6,362 bases of DNA from Burkholderiales bacterium (GCA_031283405.1 JAITBX010000128.1:1-6362), one strand, 5' to 3'; counted from the stretch's first letter, positions 1 through 5,336 are shown. Numbers and translations are program-made. The notes: generated from the sequence alone by a model not told the origin.

Positions 1-1
1 A

Positions 2-190
2 GGTATTGCTGATGTCAAGCTCTTGAAAAGAAAAGGCGCCAACGGCGACGAAATCGTGGCCGGCGTTACCAGAAGAACAGGCGGGCTTGATGACAATAAG
101 CCCCTTGTAGTTGACTCTCCCACGGGCAGCGGCGGTTCAACCGGAGTGCCGTTGAAAATCGAGATGCGTTATATCAACTTGAACAATTGA
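2..190 (+). CDS. C-terminal 62 residues of an unidentified protein (possibly PilY1-type), 5' end outside the window
   Basis: An open frame runs from the window edge to TGA at 188-190 and encodes 62 residues. The sequence shows a basic patch near its start (LLKRKG), a Gly/Ser-rich stretch (SPTGSGGSTG) and a short end reading LKIEMRYINLNN, with no cysteine and no membrane segment. It is followed by a strong intrinsic terminator, so this is a genuine 3' end of a transcription unit. I do not recognise the family from this fragment. In many proteobacterial minor-pilin clusters the large tip protein PilY1 lies directly before pilE, so PilY1 is a reasonable guess from position only. An unrelated gene is equally compatible with what can be seen. 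Confidence 0.6.
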   Translation, partial: GIADVKLLKRKGANGDEIVAGVTRRTGGLDDNKPLVVDSPTGSGGSTGVPLKIEMRYINLNN

Positions 191-207
191 TTTTTGAAGA
201 GCCTGTC

Positions 208-237
208 AAAAAGCGCGATAGGAATATCGCGCTTTTT
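208..237 (+). terminator. Intrinsic (Rho-independent) terminator
   Basis: A perfect 13-bp inverted repeat (AAAAAGCGCGATA at 208-220, TATCGCGCTTTTT at 225-237) encloses a GGAA tetraloop of the GNRA type. The descending arm ends in five T residues. It begins 18 bases after the stop codon at 188-190 and lies 62 bases before pilE, so it should separate the upstream unit from the pilin genes. The A-run and T-run arms also make it usable in the reverse direction, although no minus-strand gene is visible here. Confidence 0.9.
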
Positions 238-299
238 GCTTTGCGCAAGCCCTTGGTGTAACCTGCGCTTTTTACTTCAATTAGGAAAAAGAGCCGGCC

Positions 300-740
300 A
301 TGAAAGCGATGAGTAAAGGGTTCACCCTGATTGAGGTGATGATTGTCGTGGTGATCATCGCGATTTTGGCGGCGATTGCTGTGCCGAGCTATATCGATTA
401 TTTGCGGCGAGGGGCGATTCCGGAAGGGTTGGCCGAGCTTTCAAATCAAAAAGTGAAAATGGAGCAGTTCTTTCTGAATAACCGCACCTATGTGGGGCAG
501 CAATGCACGACGATAAACAGTTCTGCCGCAGGGAAATTCACCTTTGCTTGCGTCGCAACGCCTTCGAGTCCGCCTGATCCGGGTTCTTTTACGCTGACGG
601 CAACGGGGAAGTCAGGGAGCCTTGTCGATGGCTTCGTTTACACGATAACCAATAAAAATATCAAAGCCACGGTTTCGACAGGCGTTTGGGGCAAGGCTGA
701 TACCAATTGCTGGATTCTGAAAAAAGACGGCGCTTGCTGA
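300..740 (+). CDS. pilE: Type IV minor pilin PilE
   Basis: This 146-residue prepilin has a short basic leader and the class III cleavage site G7|F8 in the motif GFTLIEV, with Glu12 at mature position +5. A hydrophobic helix follows (residues 8-30, IVVVIIAILAAIAVPSY), then the PilE-typical segment RRGAIPEGLAEL...VKMEQFF.NNRTYVG (about 37-66). Four cysteines are present (69, 84, 137, 146). The C-terminal pair in TNCWILKKDGAC matches the disulfide-bounded D-region of the family. Known role of the family: after PilD cleavage and N-methylation it enters the inner membrane and the pilus as a minor subunit. The start at 300 has AGGA at 283-286 (13 bases away, rather long). ATG at 309 is an alternative that would shorten the leader to four residues. 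The gene stands apart from pilVWX. PilE rather than the major pilin PilA is inferred from sequence style and neighbours. Confidence 0.85.
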   Translation: MKAMSKGFTLIEVMIVVVIIAILAAIAVPSYIDYLRRGAIPEGLAELSNQKVKMEQFFLNNRTYVGQQCTTINSSAAGKFTFACVATPSSPPDPGSFTLTATGKSGSLVDGFVYTITNKNIKATVSTGVWGKADTNCWILKKDGAC

Positions 741-749
741 GAGCGTGGG

Positions 750-771
750 GGCAGCTTGCTTCGCGCCTTTT
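750..771 (+). terminator. Possible weak terminator after pilE
   Basis: Ten bases after the pilE stop, GGC-A-GC (750-755) can pair with GCGCC (763-767), giving five base pairs with one bulged A and a 7-base loop, followed by TTTT (768-771). The stem is short and imperfect, so this is only a candidate for partial termination between pilE and pilV. Confidence 0.22.
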
Positions 772-1009
772 GTGCGTCGAGGAATGTTGCGGATAGTTCA
801 CAAAGCAACAAATCGACATTGTGGTAAAGACCCCAACAGTTGTTTTTGCGATTTTGCGTTCACATCGTGCTTGCTCTGTGAGCCGGTTTCTGTACAAAAA
901 GATAAATAAAATGCCAAAATGTTGCCGGTAATGCTTGGGCGGCGTGAGCGATTGTGCGGCGAGAAGCGAAGCCCAGACGTTGTAAAGCATTTTGAGAAGC
1001 AAACTGAAA

Positions 1010-1579
1010 ATGAAATTACCTCACAATCAGATGAAACAATCGAAACTATCGAAACCAAAACAGCGAAACGCGCGCGGCTTCATGCTCGTGGAAGTTCTCG
1101 TGTCGATTCTTCTTTTTGCGTTGGGGATTGTGGCGCTGGTCAGTTTGCAGGCGCGCTCGTTGGGAATAACGGATGATGCGCAGTACCGCGCCGAGGCCAT
1201 GCATTACGCCAACGCTTACGTCGGGATGATTTGGGCGGCGGCGGGTGTGCCGAGCGGTGGAGTGGTCACCGATGAAAAGCTGATAAAACAATTTTCGGGA
1301 ATCGAAGGCGAAGGCGGATTGGGCTACAAGGATTTCTCTCATCAGGTGACTGCCGACATTCCGGGAGCGCATCCGCCGGAAGTCACGATGAGCCCCACAA
1401 CTTTTACATTCATCAATCGCGCTGCCAGTCCGCCGCAGCCGGTTCAAATTCCGGGCGTGATGGTAACGATCACGATCCATTGGATCGATCGGCAAGAGAA
1501 CGATACGATTCACACTTATACGCAAACTTCTTCCGTGGCTTACAACTCCAAAGCCACAGCCACTCAGATTTTCATGTAA
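1010..1579 (+). CDS. pilV: Type IV minor pilin PilV
   Basis: The protein has 189 residues from ATG at 1010. A long basic leader (residues 1-23, many Lys/Arg) ends in the prepilin peptidase site G23|F24 within ARGFMLVEVLVSI, with Glu28 at mature +5. The hydrophobic helix ILLFALGIVALVSLQARS is characteristic of PilV (GspI-like) minor pilins. The C-terminal half contains PGVMVTITIHWID, matching the beta-strand region that usually ends PilV proteins. No cysteine is present. I chose 1010 because GAGAAG at 994-999 lies ten bases upstream. TTG at 992 lacks a ribosome binding site, and ATG at 1031 has none either but would give a more usual leader. It is the first gene of a tight pilV-pilW-pilX group. 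In the family, PilV works with FimU, PilW and PilX in the complex that primes pilus assembly and presents the tip protein. Confidence 0.85.
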   Translation: MKLPHNQMKQSKLSKPKQRNARGFMLVEVLVSILLFALGIVALVSLQARSLGITDDAQYRAEAMHYANAYVGMIWAAAGVPSGGVVTDEKLIKQFSGIEGEGGLGYKDFSHQVTADIPGAHPPEVTMSPTTFTFINRAASPPQPVQIPGVMVTITIHWIDRQENDTIHTYTQTSSVAYNSKATATQIFM

Positions 1580-1589
1580 AGCGTTGCTC

Positions 1590-2807
1590 ATGATGAGTTC
1601 GTTTTTCCGGCAAAAAGGAATAACGCTCGTCGAATTGATGGTGGCAGCGCTCATCGGCTTGTTTTCGATGTACGCCGTGTATCGCGTCTATGAAGGAACG
1701 GAGCGCATGAAGCGCAATGTGATTTCGGTCGGCGATGCGCAAGTCGCCGGACTGTATTCGCTTTTTGTTTTGGAGCATGATATCAAAAGCGCTGGCGCCG
1801 GAATGATGATTCCGTTGGACGCGAACGGTGACGCGGGAAACGGCGCGTTGCTCGCGCATTGCGCGAACGATGGAAACGTTTGGGGAACGAAAGCCGGAAC
1901 GATGGGGACGCCGAAAAAGAAAACGACAGCCATTCTCAGCCTTCGCCCCATTCCCGTGTTGATCGTTCCCAACCGAACCAACTTCGACGATATTTTTATT
2001 TTCTCCGGCCATTCGAGCTTTCATGTTGATCCGCTTGCCGTGACGGCTTCGGACGGAAGCATGACGACGATAACGACGCCTTTCGGTTTGAAAGAAGAAG
2101 ATGTTCTGATAGACACGATGACGCAAGCGGGCGCGCCGCCGACGGCGTTGGCAGATTGTCAGGCGTATCTCGTTTCGAAAGCGCCCAAGTCGAAAGGTTT
2201 TTATCCGGCGGACGCGATATCGGATACGGTGACGGTCCCTCTCGAAGGCAAGGCGGATGCGCCGGCGTTCCATCATCGGCTCGTTGATCTCGGCGTTCCG
2301 GTGCGCCGCCATTTTTACGTTGACGACAAAAACACTTTGCAAATGGAAGAGTGGCGGTTGAACTCAACAACGTCAAATCCGGATGGCGGCGGCGGCGTGT
2401 GGGTTCTCGCTCGCACCGATCCTCTCGTTGAAGGCGTTGTCAGTTTGCGGGCGATGTACGGCATCGGCGCGGTGACGGCTCACAAGGGTGTGAGCGGCAA
2501 CAATGTAATCGGGCCGGCCAATCAATGGGTGCTTGCCGAGGCGCCGTGGAATGCGGAAGCGATTCTGAACGCGCCGCTCGATACGATTCGGCAAATCAAG
2601 GCAGTGTGGTTGTCCGTCATCATCAAAGCGGACGAGCCGGAGTTTGACCGCGATGTTGCGGCGGCGCTGCCGACAACATTCAAACAATTTTCGGCGTGCC
2701 CGCAGGGAACGGCGTGCCCTTCGAGCGTCGAAGCATCGCTTTCGGCGGGGTCACGTTATCGCATGGTCGAGACAGTGGTTCCGCTGGTCAACACCATACA
2801 GAATTAG
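1590..2807 (+). CDS. pilW: Type IV minor pilin PilW
   Basis: The protein has 405 residues from ATG at 1590. It begins with a nine-residue basic leader before the site G10|I11 in QKGITLVELMVA, with Glu15 at mature +5, then a hydrophobic helix (LIGLFSMYAVYRVYEG). PilW features follow: LEHDIKSAGAGMM near residue 60, a long middle domain, LVEGVVSLRAMYGIG at about 275-290, IRQIKAVWLSVIIKADE about 50 residues later, and a C-terminus reading YRMVETVVPLVNTI. Cysteines are few and lie mainly near the C-terminus (ACPQGTACPSS). PilW is the GspJ-like member of the priming complex. The start is ten bases after the pilV stop. ATG at 1593 and TTG at 1584 are in-frame alternatives, and no strong ribosome binding site is visible, so translational coupling to pilV is likely. 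The length is at the upper end for PilW proteins as I know them. Confidence 0.85.
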   Translation: MMSSFFRQKGITLVELMVAALIGLFSMYAVYRVYEGTERMKRNVISVGDAQVAGLYSLFVLEHDIKSAGAGMMIPLDANGDAGNGALLAHCANDGNVWGTKAGTMGTPKKKTTAILSLRPIPVLIVPNRTNFDDIFIFSGHSSFHVDPLAVTASDGSMTTITTPFGLKEEDVLIDTMTQAGAPPTALADCQAYLVSKAPKSKGFYPADAISDTVTVPLEGKADAPAFHHRLVDLGVPVRRHFYVDDKNTLQMEEWRLNSTTSNPDGGGGVWVLARTDPLVEGVVSLRAMYGIGAVTAHKGVSGNNVIGPANQWVLAEAPWNAEAILNAPLDTIRQIKAVWLSVIIKADEPEFDRDVAAALPTTFKQFSACPQGTACPSSVEASLSAGSRYRMVETVVPLVNTIQN

Positions 2808-2809
2808 GA

Positions 2810-3433
2810 ATGATTTTGAACTCGATATCGAAGCGCCAGCAAGGCGTCGTGTTGCTGATAACGCTGGTCGTTCTGATAGCGATCATGATTGCGTCGGCGG
2901 GCATCATGCGATCAGTGGACACTTCCGTCGCGGCAGTGGGCAACATGGCGTTCAAACAAGCCGCCGACGAAGCGGCGGGCGCAGGAATACAGCACACCTT
3001 GCAGAACATCATGCCGGATTGGACGAACCATCTGCTGGCCGATCCTGAATTTCTCGATCACGACGGCAGCGCAAGTTTTGGCGGCGGCGTGGGCTATTAT
3101 GCGTCGATTCAACCCGATGAAAACGCCGAAGGGATCCCCGCTTTGTTGCAAGCATTGCCGCCAAAGAGCGATGCGGGCCTTATCCTGAGCGAACCGGATG
3201 GCGCGGGGAATGTGGCCCGAATCATGATCGAAAGAATGTGCAACGCCGCCGGCGCGGCCAACGGGATGATGTGTCAAGGAGGAAAGGCAGCGCCGCATTG
3301 CAAACCCGATGAAGTGATTTGCCCCAAGCCGCCGAGCGGCAGCTACGGATTCATGACCTATTACCGCATCAGTGTGCGCGTCGATGGGCCGAACAACACC
3401 GTTTCCTTTGCGCAGAGTTTTGTGCTGCTTTGA
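2810..3433 (+). CDS. pilX: Type IV minor pilin PilX
   Basis: The protein has 207 residues from ATG at 2810, two bases after the pilW stop. The N-terminus RQQGVVLLITLVVLIAIMIASAGIMRSVDTS has a cleavage-type glycine (G12) but isoleucine (Ile17) where other pilins have Glu at mature +5. Members of the PilX N-terminal family and the related GspK often lack this glutamate. The following AVGNMAFKQAADEAAGAGI matches the conserved stretch after the helix, and the end YYRISVRVDGPNNTVSFAQSF is a PilX-type C-terminus. Four cysteines cluster at about residues 144-168 (MCN, MCQ, HCK, ICP). AGGA (2806-2809) touches the ATG directly, too close to serve it, but it is well placed for the in-frame TTG at 2816. 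Either that start or coupling to pilW is therefore likely. The family member sits in the pilus priming complex. No pilY1 follows, unlike the usual order. Confidence 0.82.
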   Translation: MILNSISKRQQGVVLLITLVVLIAIMIASAGIMRSVDTSVAAVGNMAFKQAADEAAGAGIQHTLQNIMPDWTNHLLADPEFLDHDGSASFGGGVGYYASIQPDENAEGIPALLQALPPKSDAGLILSEPDGAGNVARIMIERMCNAAGAANGMMCQGGKAAPHCKPDEVICPKPPSGSYGFMTYYRISVRVDGPNNTVSFAQSFVLL

Positions 3434-3449
3434 TGCGATGGCAAGGTTG

Positions 3450-3478
3450 TTGCCTTTGCCTCGGCGTCACGCTATCAT
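3450..3478 (+). promoter_or_regulatory. Putative sigma70 promoter for the DUF4160-DUF2442 module
   Basis: TTGCCT (3450-3455, four of six matches to TTGACA) and TATCAT (3473-3478, five of six matches to TATAAT) are separated by exactly 17 bases. Transcription would start near 3485, leaving a leader of about 30 bases before the ancestral ATG at 3515. The -35 box overlaps a small hairpin (GGCAA 3440-3444, TTGCC 3450-3454), which might also weakly end the pilX transcript. The evidence is consensus matching only. Confidence 0.45.
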
Positions 3479-3514
3479 GAATGCAAATATTATTGTGATA
3501 GAGAGCAGCGACCC

Positions 3515-3547
3515 ATGCGACCATCAGCGCGTTCTACGGAATCCTGA
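3515..3547 (+). other. Displaced ancestral start of the DUF4160 gene (frameshift mini-ORF)
   Basis: ATG at 3515 opens a ten-codon frame ending in TGA at 3545-3547. Reading the neighbouring frame from 3520 gives TISAFYGILIQ directly joined to MFWSDHAPPHFH, which is the normal DUF4160 N-terminus. Adding one C after ATGC at 3518 would give ATG CCG ACC ATC, that is MPTIS, the usual family start. The simplest reading is a one-base deletion at about 3518-3519. Upstream, the DUF4160 frame has TGA and TAG at 3496-3501 and no ATG, GTG or TTG before 3553. TGA at 3545 lies five bases before the internal ATG at 3553, so reinitiation is conceivable. Confidence 0.75.
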
Positions 3548-3552
3548 TACAG

Positions 3553-3774
3553 ATGTTCTGGAGCGATCACGCTCCGCCGCACTTTCATGCGCTCTATGCT
3601 GAGTGCGAAGCGCTGATTGACATCAGAACCTTGGGTGTTCTGGAAGGCGAGATGCCTCGGCGCGCTCTTGCCTTGATTCTCGAATGGGCGCAGGAACATC
3701 GTGCCGAACTTATGGAGGATTGGGAACTATGCGCACGCAATCAGCAGCCCAACAAGATTTGCCCCTTGCAGTAA
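3553..3774 (+). CDS. DUF4160 family protein, N-terminus cut off by a frameshift
   Basis: The surviving frame from ATG at 3553 encodes 73 residues with the DUF4160 hallmarks in order: SDHAPPHFHALY (residues 4-15), ECEALIDIRTLGVLEGEMPRRALALILEWAQEHRAELMEDWEL, and an end reading KICPLQ. The family is a small cytoplasmic protein of unknown biochemical function, usually about 80-90 residues and starting MPTIS.FYGI. Here the first 13 residues are encoded upstream (3520-3552) but have no start codon in frame, because a base seems to be missing after ATG at 3515. The lost segment would include the first beta-strand, so the product is probably impaired or absent. A sequencing or assembly error cannot be excluded. 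The 3' end overlaps the DUF2442 gene by 46 bases, and the two form a typical pair. Family identity is firm. Whether it is a functional gene or a pseudogene is open. Confidence 0.72.
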   Translation: MFWSDHAPPHFHALYAECEALIDIRTLGVLEGEMPRRALALILEWAQEHRAELMEDWELCARNQQPNKICPLQ

Positions 3775-4055
3775 CTCCGCCGATTCAGCCGCGCATGCCG
3801 TGGCGTGTGGCATCTGTGCAAGCGTTGTCGGGATTTCGTCTGCACGTTAAATTTATAGATGGCACCGAGGGAATAGTGAATATTGCGTCGCTTATTCAAT
3901 CGCCGGGCGCCGGAGTTTTCTCTGCTCTTGCCGACCCGGCGCTTTTTGCTCAGGCGCGTGTCGAGTATGGCGCAGTAACTTGGCCTGACGACATTGATCT
4001 GGCGCCGGACGCGATGTACGCCGAGATCAAGAAGACCGGAGTGTGGGTGCCGTAG
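3729..4055 (+). CDS. DUF2442 domain protein, partner of the DUF4160 gene
   Basis: The protein has 108 residues from ATG at 3729, supported by GGAGG at 3714-3718 ten bases upstream. After a polar, proline-rich N-terminal extension (1-25), the DUF2442 domain runs from about residue 26 to 97: WRVASVQALSGFRLHVKFIDGTEGIVNIASLI (25-56), then a loop and VFSALADPALF (63-73), then VEYGAVTWPDDIDLAPDAMY (78-97), whose WP..xDLxPD.xY pattern is the family signature. No signal peptide, membrane segment or helix-turn-helix extension is visible. The gene begins inside the DUF4160 gene, so the two should be co-transcribed and possibly coupled. The function is unknown. The small size, overlap and own promoter resemble a toxin-antitoxin layout, but nothing in the residues proves that. 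This reading frame is intact, unlike its partner. Confidence 0.8.
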   Translation: MRTQSAAQQDLPLAVTPPIQPRMPWRVASVQALSGFRLHVKFIDGTEGIVNIASLIQSPGAGVFSALADPALFAQARVEYGAVTWPDDIDLAPDAMYAEIKKTGVWVP

Positions 4056-4104
4056 GGGCGGCATTCTGCCGCCCGCAAAAACGGGCGAGCGAGGACGCTC
4101 GCCC
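4056..4104. repeat. Tandem REP-like hairpins abutting the DUF2442 stop
   Basis: There are two perfect hairpins in a row. The first has GGGCGGCA (4056-4063) pairing with TGCCGCCC (4067-4074) around TTC. The second has GGGCGAGCG (4083-4091) pairing with CGCTCGCCC (4096-4104) around AGGA. GCCCG (4071-4075) can instead pair with CGGGC (4082-4086) around CAAAAA, which excludes both hairpins. No T-run follows, so this is not a classical terminator. The GC-rich palindromic design resembles dispersed intergenic REP-type repeats. The copy number elsewhere is not visible from this window. Confidence 0.65.
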
Positions 4105-4138
4105 TTATGCCATCATTCGCAACCTGTTCGCTTTTTGC

Positions 4139-4158
4139 GGGACGCCGAGATGCGTCCC
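4139..4158. repeat. Short inverted repeat
   Basis: GGGACGC (4139-4145) pairs perfectly with GCGTCCC (4152-4158) around the six-base loop CGAGAT. It has the same GC-rich style as the tandem hairpins 35 bases upstream and may belong to the same composite repeat. Confidence 0.5.
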
Positions 4159-4170
4159 CTTCGTCATTCT

Positions 4171-4194
4171 GCGCGAGGGGTTGGGGAGAGGGGG
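4171..4194. repeat. G-rich block of dispersed-repeat type
   Basis: Three G-tracts of four or five (4177-4180, 4183-4186, 4190-4194) are separated by TT and AGA. The complementary strand reads CCCCCTCTCCCCAACCCC, a string familiar from intergenic repeats in many bacterial genomes. Only three long G-tracts are present, so a G-quadruplex would need a further, shorter tract. Confidence 0.4.
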
Positions 4195-4298
4195 CACCTC
4201 ATTCGCAGCGGCAATCATTACGCACGCCGCCGCCCTGCGCTTCGGCGCGTATAATGGCAAAGTGTTTTTATAGCGTGTTCAAGTCGGCACATTCTTTC

Positions 4299-4346
4299 CC
4301 CTCTTCCAGCCCCCTTTTGAAAGGGGGTGGCGCGAAGCGCCGAGGG
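4299..4346. repeat. Nested palindromic repeat, potential three-way junction
   Basis: Outer arms CCCTC (4299-4303) and GAGGG (4342-4346) are complementary and enclose two hairpins. The first is CCCCCTT (4310-4316) with AAGGGGG (4321-4327) around TTGA. The second is GGCGC (4329-4333) with GCGCC (4337-4341) around GAA. Together they can fold as a cruciform or three-way RNA junction. This arrangement suggests a miniature dispersed element rather than random sequence. Mobility and copy number cannot be judged here. Confidence 0.6.
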
Positions 4347-4373
4347 TTTGCCGGTAAAGAAGAGTTGTGCTTA

Positions 4374-4390
4374 CGCGATTCAAAATCGCG
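4374..4390. repeat. Short hairpin before the hydrolase gene
   Basis: CGCGATT (4374-4380) and AATCGCG (4384-4390) form a seven-bp stem around CAA. A T-run (4399-4404) follows only after eight further bases, which is too far for a standard intrinsic terminator. It could be a weak terminator or the last unit of the repeat cluster. Confidence 0.4.
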
Positions 4391-4430
4391 CTAGTTGATT
4401 TTTTCGTATGTACCAAAATTGGAGGCAACG

Positions 4431-5330
4431 ATGAATGCAGGAAAGGAATGGAGTGAAACGATGAGAACCGAATGGGACAGTTTGTTGCCGACGGGCGATA
4501 TGTCGCGGCGCGGTTTTGTCGTCAGTTCGCTGGCGGCGGGTTTTGCGTTGGCGGTGCAGCCGGTGATGGCGCAGACGGCGATAACGACCGGTGCGGAAGG
4601 TTTGGAAGCGTCGGAGGTCAAGATTCCGGTAAAGGACGGCGAGATGCCGGCGTATCGGGCGCGGCCTTTGAAAGGAAAAAATTGGCCGACGGTTTTGGTG
4701 GTGCAGGAAATTTTCGGCGTGCATGATTACATCAAGGATATTTGCCGTCGCTTGGCGCATCAAGGTTATCTGGCGATTGCGCCGGAGTTGTACGCGCGCT
4801 ATGGCGACCCGCGCAAGTACGAAGATGTGCAGCAGTTGTTGCGCGAATTGGTGTCAAAAGTTTCCGAAGATCAAGTGCTCGCCGATCTCGATGCTTGCGC
4901 GGCGTGGGCGCATGAGCAAGGCGGCGATCCTGCGCGCTTGGGAATCACCGGCTTTTGCTGGGGCGGGCGCATCGCTTGGCTCTTCTGCGCGCATCATCCG
5001 AAAGTGAAAGCGGGCGTGGCGTGGTATGGCCGTTTGGAAGGCGAAAAAACGCCGCTGACGCCGCGCAATCCGCTCGATATCGTCGGCGAATTGAAAGCGC
5101 CGGTATTGGGATTGTACGGCGGCGCTGATGCGGGCATTTCGCAGGAGAGCGTCGAGAAAATGCGCAAGGCGTTATCGCAGGGCAGCGCGGCGGCTAAAGC
5201 GTCCGAGATCAAAGTCTATGATGGCGCGCCGCATGCGTTTCACGCCGACTATCGTCCCAGCTTCCGGCGCGAGGCGGCGGAAGACGGCTGGAAACGTTTG
5301 CTGGAGTGGTTCAAGCAGAAGGGCGTTTGA
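4431..5330 (+). CDS. Dienelactone hydrolase family protein with Tat signal
   Basis: The protein has 299 residues from ATG at 4431, with GGAGG at 4421-4425 five bases upstream. An in-frame TTG at 4395 lacks a ribosome binding site. Residues 24-47 form a twin-arginine signal (SRRGFVV, hydrophobic SLAAGFALAV, then PVMA|Q with probable cleavage after Ala47), so export of the folded enzyme to the periplasm is predicted. The alpha/beta-hydrolase fold then shows family landmarks: VVQEIFGVHDYIKDICRRLA with Glu93, the nucleophile elbow GFCWGG with Cys176, YGGADAGI with Asp233, and GAPHAFHADYRPSF with His268. The Cys-Asp-His triad and the glutamate are those of dienelactone hydrolases, which open the lactone ring of dienelactones. 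Many relatives act on other, unknown esters, and the native substrate here is unknown. No aromatic degradation genes are nearby. tsaD follows after six bases, which suggests co-transcription. Confidence 0.88.
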   Translation: MNAGKEWSETMRTEWDSLLPTGDMSRRGFVVSSLAAGFALAVQPVMAQTAITTGAEGLEASEVKIPVKDGEMPAYRARPLKGKNWPTVLVVQEIFGVHDYIKDICRRLAHQGYLAIAPELYARYGDPRKYEDVQQLLRELVSKVSEDQVLADLDACAAWAHEQGGDPARLGITGFCWGGRIAWLFCAHHPKVKAGVAWYGRLEGEKTPLTPRNPLDIVGELKAPVLGLYGGADAGISQESVEKMRKALSQGSAAAKASEIKVYDGAPHAFHADYRPSFRREAAEDGWKRLLEWFKQKGV

Positions 5331-5336
5331 CGTTTC

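Larger units (their letters stand above)
4056..4430. other. Gene-free interval packed with palindromic repeats
   Basis: These 375 bases between DUF2442 and the dienelactone hydrolase gene hold short open frames on the + strand, but their products are Arg/Ser/Pro-rich, resemble no family, and run straight through the palindromes, so I do not call them genes. The interval contains at least five hairpin units and a G-rich block, listed separately. A TATAAT at 4250-4255 has no recognisable -35 partner. The GGAGG at 4421-4425 belongs to the next gene. Confidence 0.7.

Noticed and set aside
254..262. Extended -10 like TGGTGTAAC as a pilE promoter
   Set aside because: Only four of six bases match the -10 consensus and no convincing -35 exists at the right distance; a pilE promoter must be near here, but I cannot place it.
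870..898. TTGCTC / TACAAA pair with 16-base spacing as a pilVWX promoter
   Set aside because: Three and four of six matches are too weak to call; mentioned only as part of an AT-rich patch.
1572..2342. Long minus-strand open frame (256 codons) opposite pilW
   Set aside because: It is Arg/His-rich, has no family resemblance and lies wholly opposite pilV/pilW codons, as expected for a shadow of a coding region with biased codon use.
3515..3560. Programmed ribosomal frameshift restoring the DUF4160 frame
   Set aside because: A -1 shift would be needed within ten codons, and there is no slippery heptamer or downstream structure in that stretch.
4056..4104. CRISPR array
   Set aside because: The two hairpin units differ in sequence and there are no regularly spaced identical repeats with spacers.
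4250..4255. Perfect TATAAT as a promoter for the hydrolase gene
   Set aside because: No -35-like hexamer lies 16-18 bases upstream (the region is GC-rich CGCCGCCGCC), there is no extended -10 TG, and it lies about 175 bases from the gene start.
4107..4394. Open frame of 95 codons in the repeat-rich interval
   Set aside because: It crosses the palindromic units, is Ser/Pro/Arg-rich without any domain, has no ribosome binding site, and looks like an open frame produced by GC-rich repeats.
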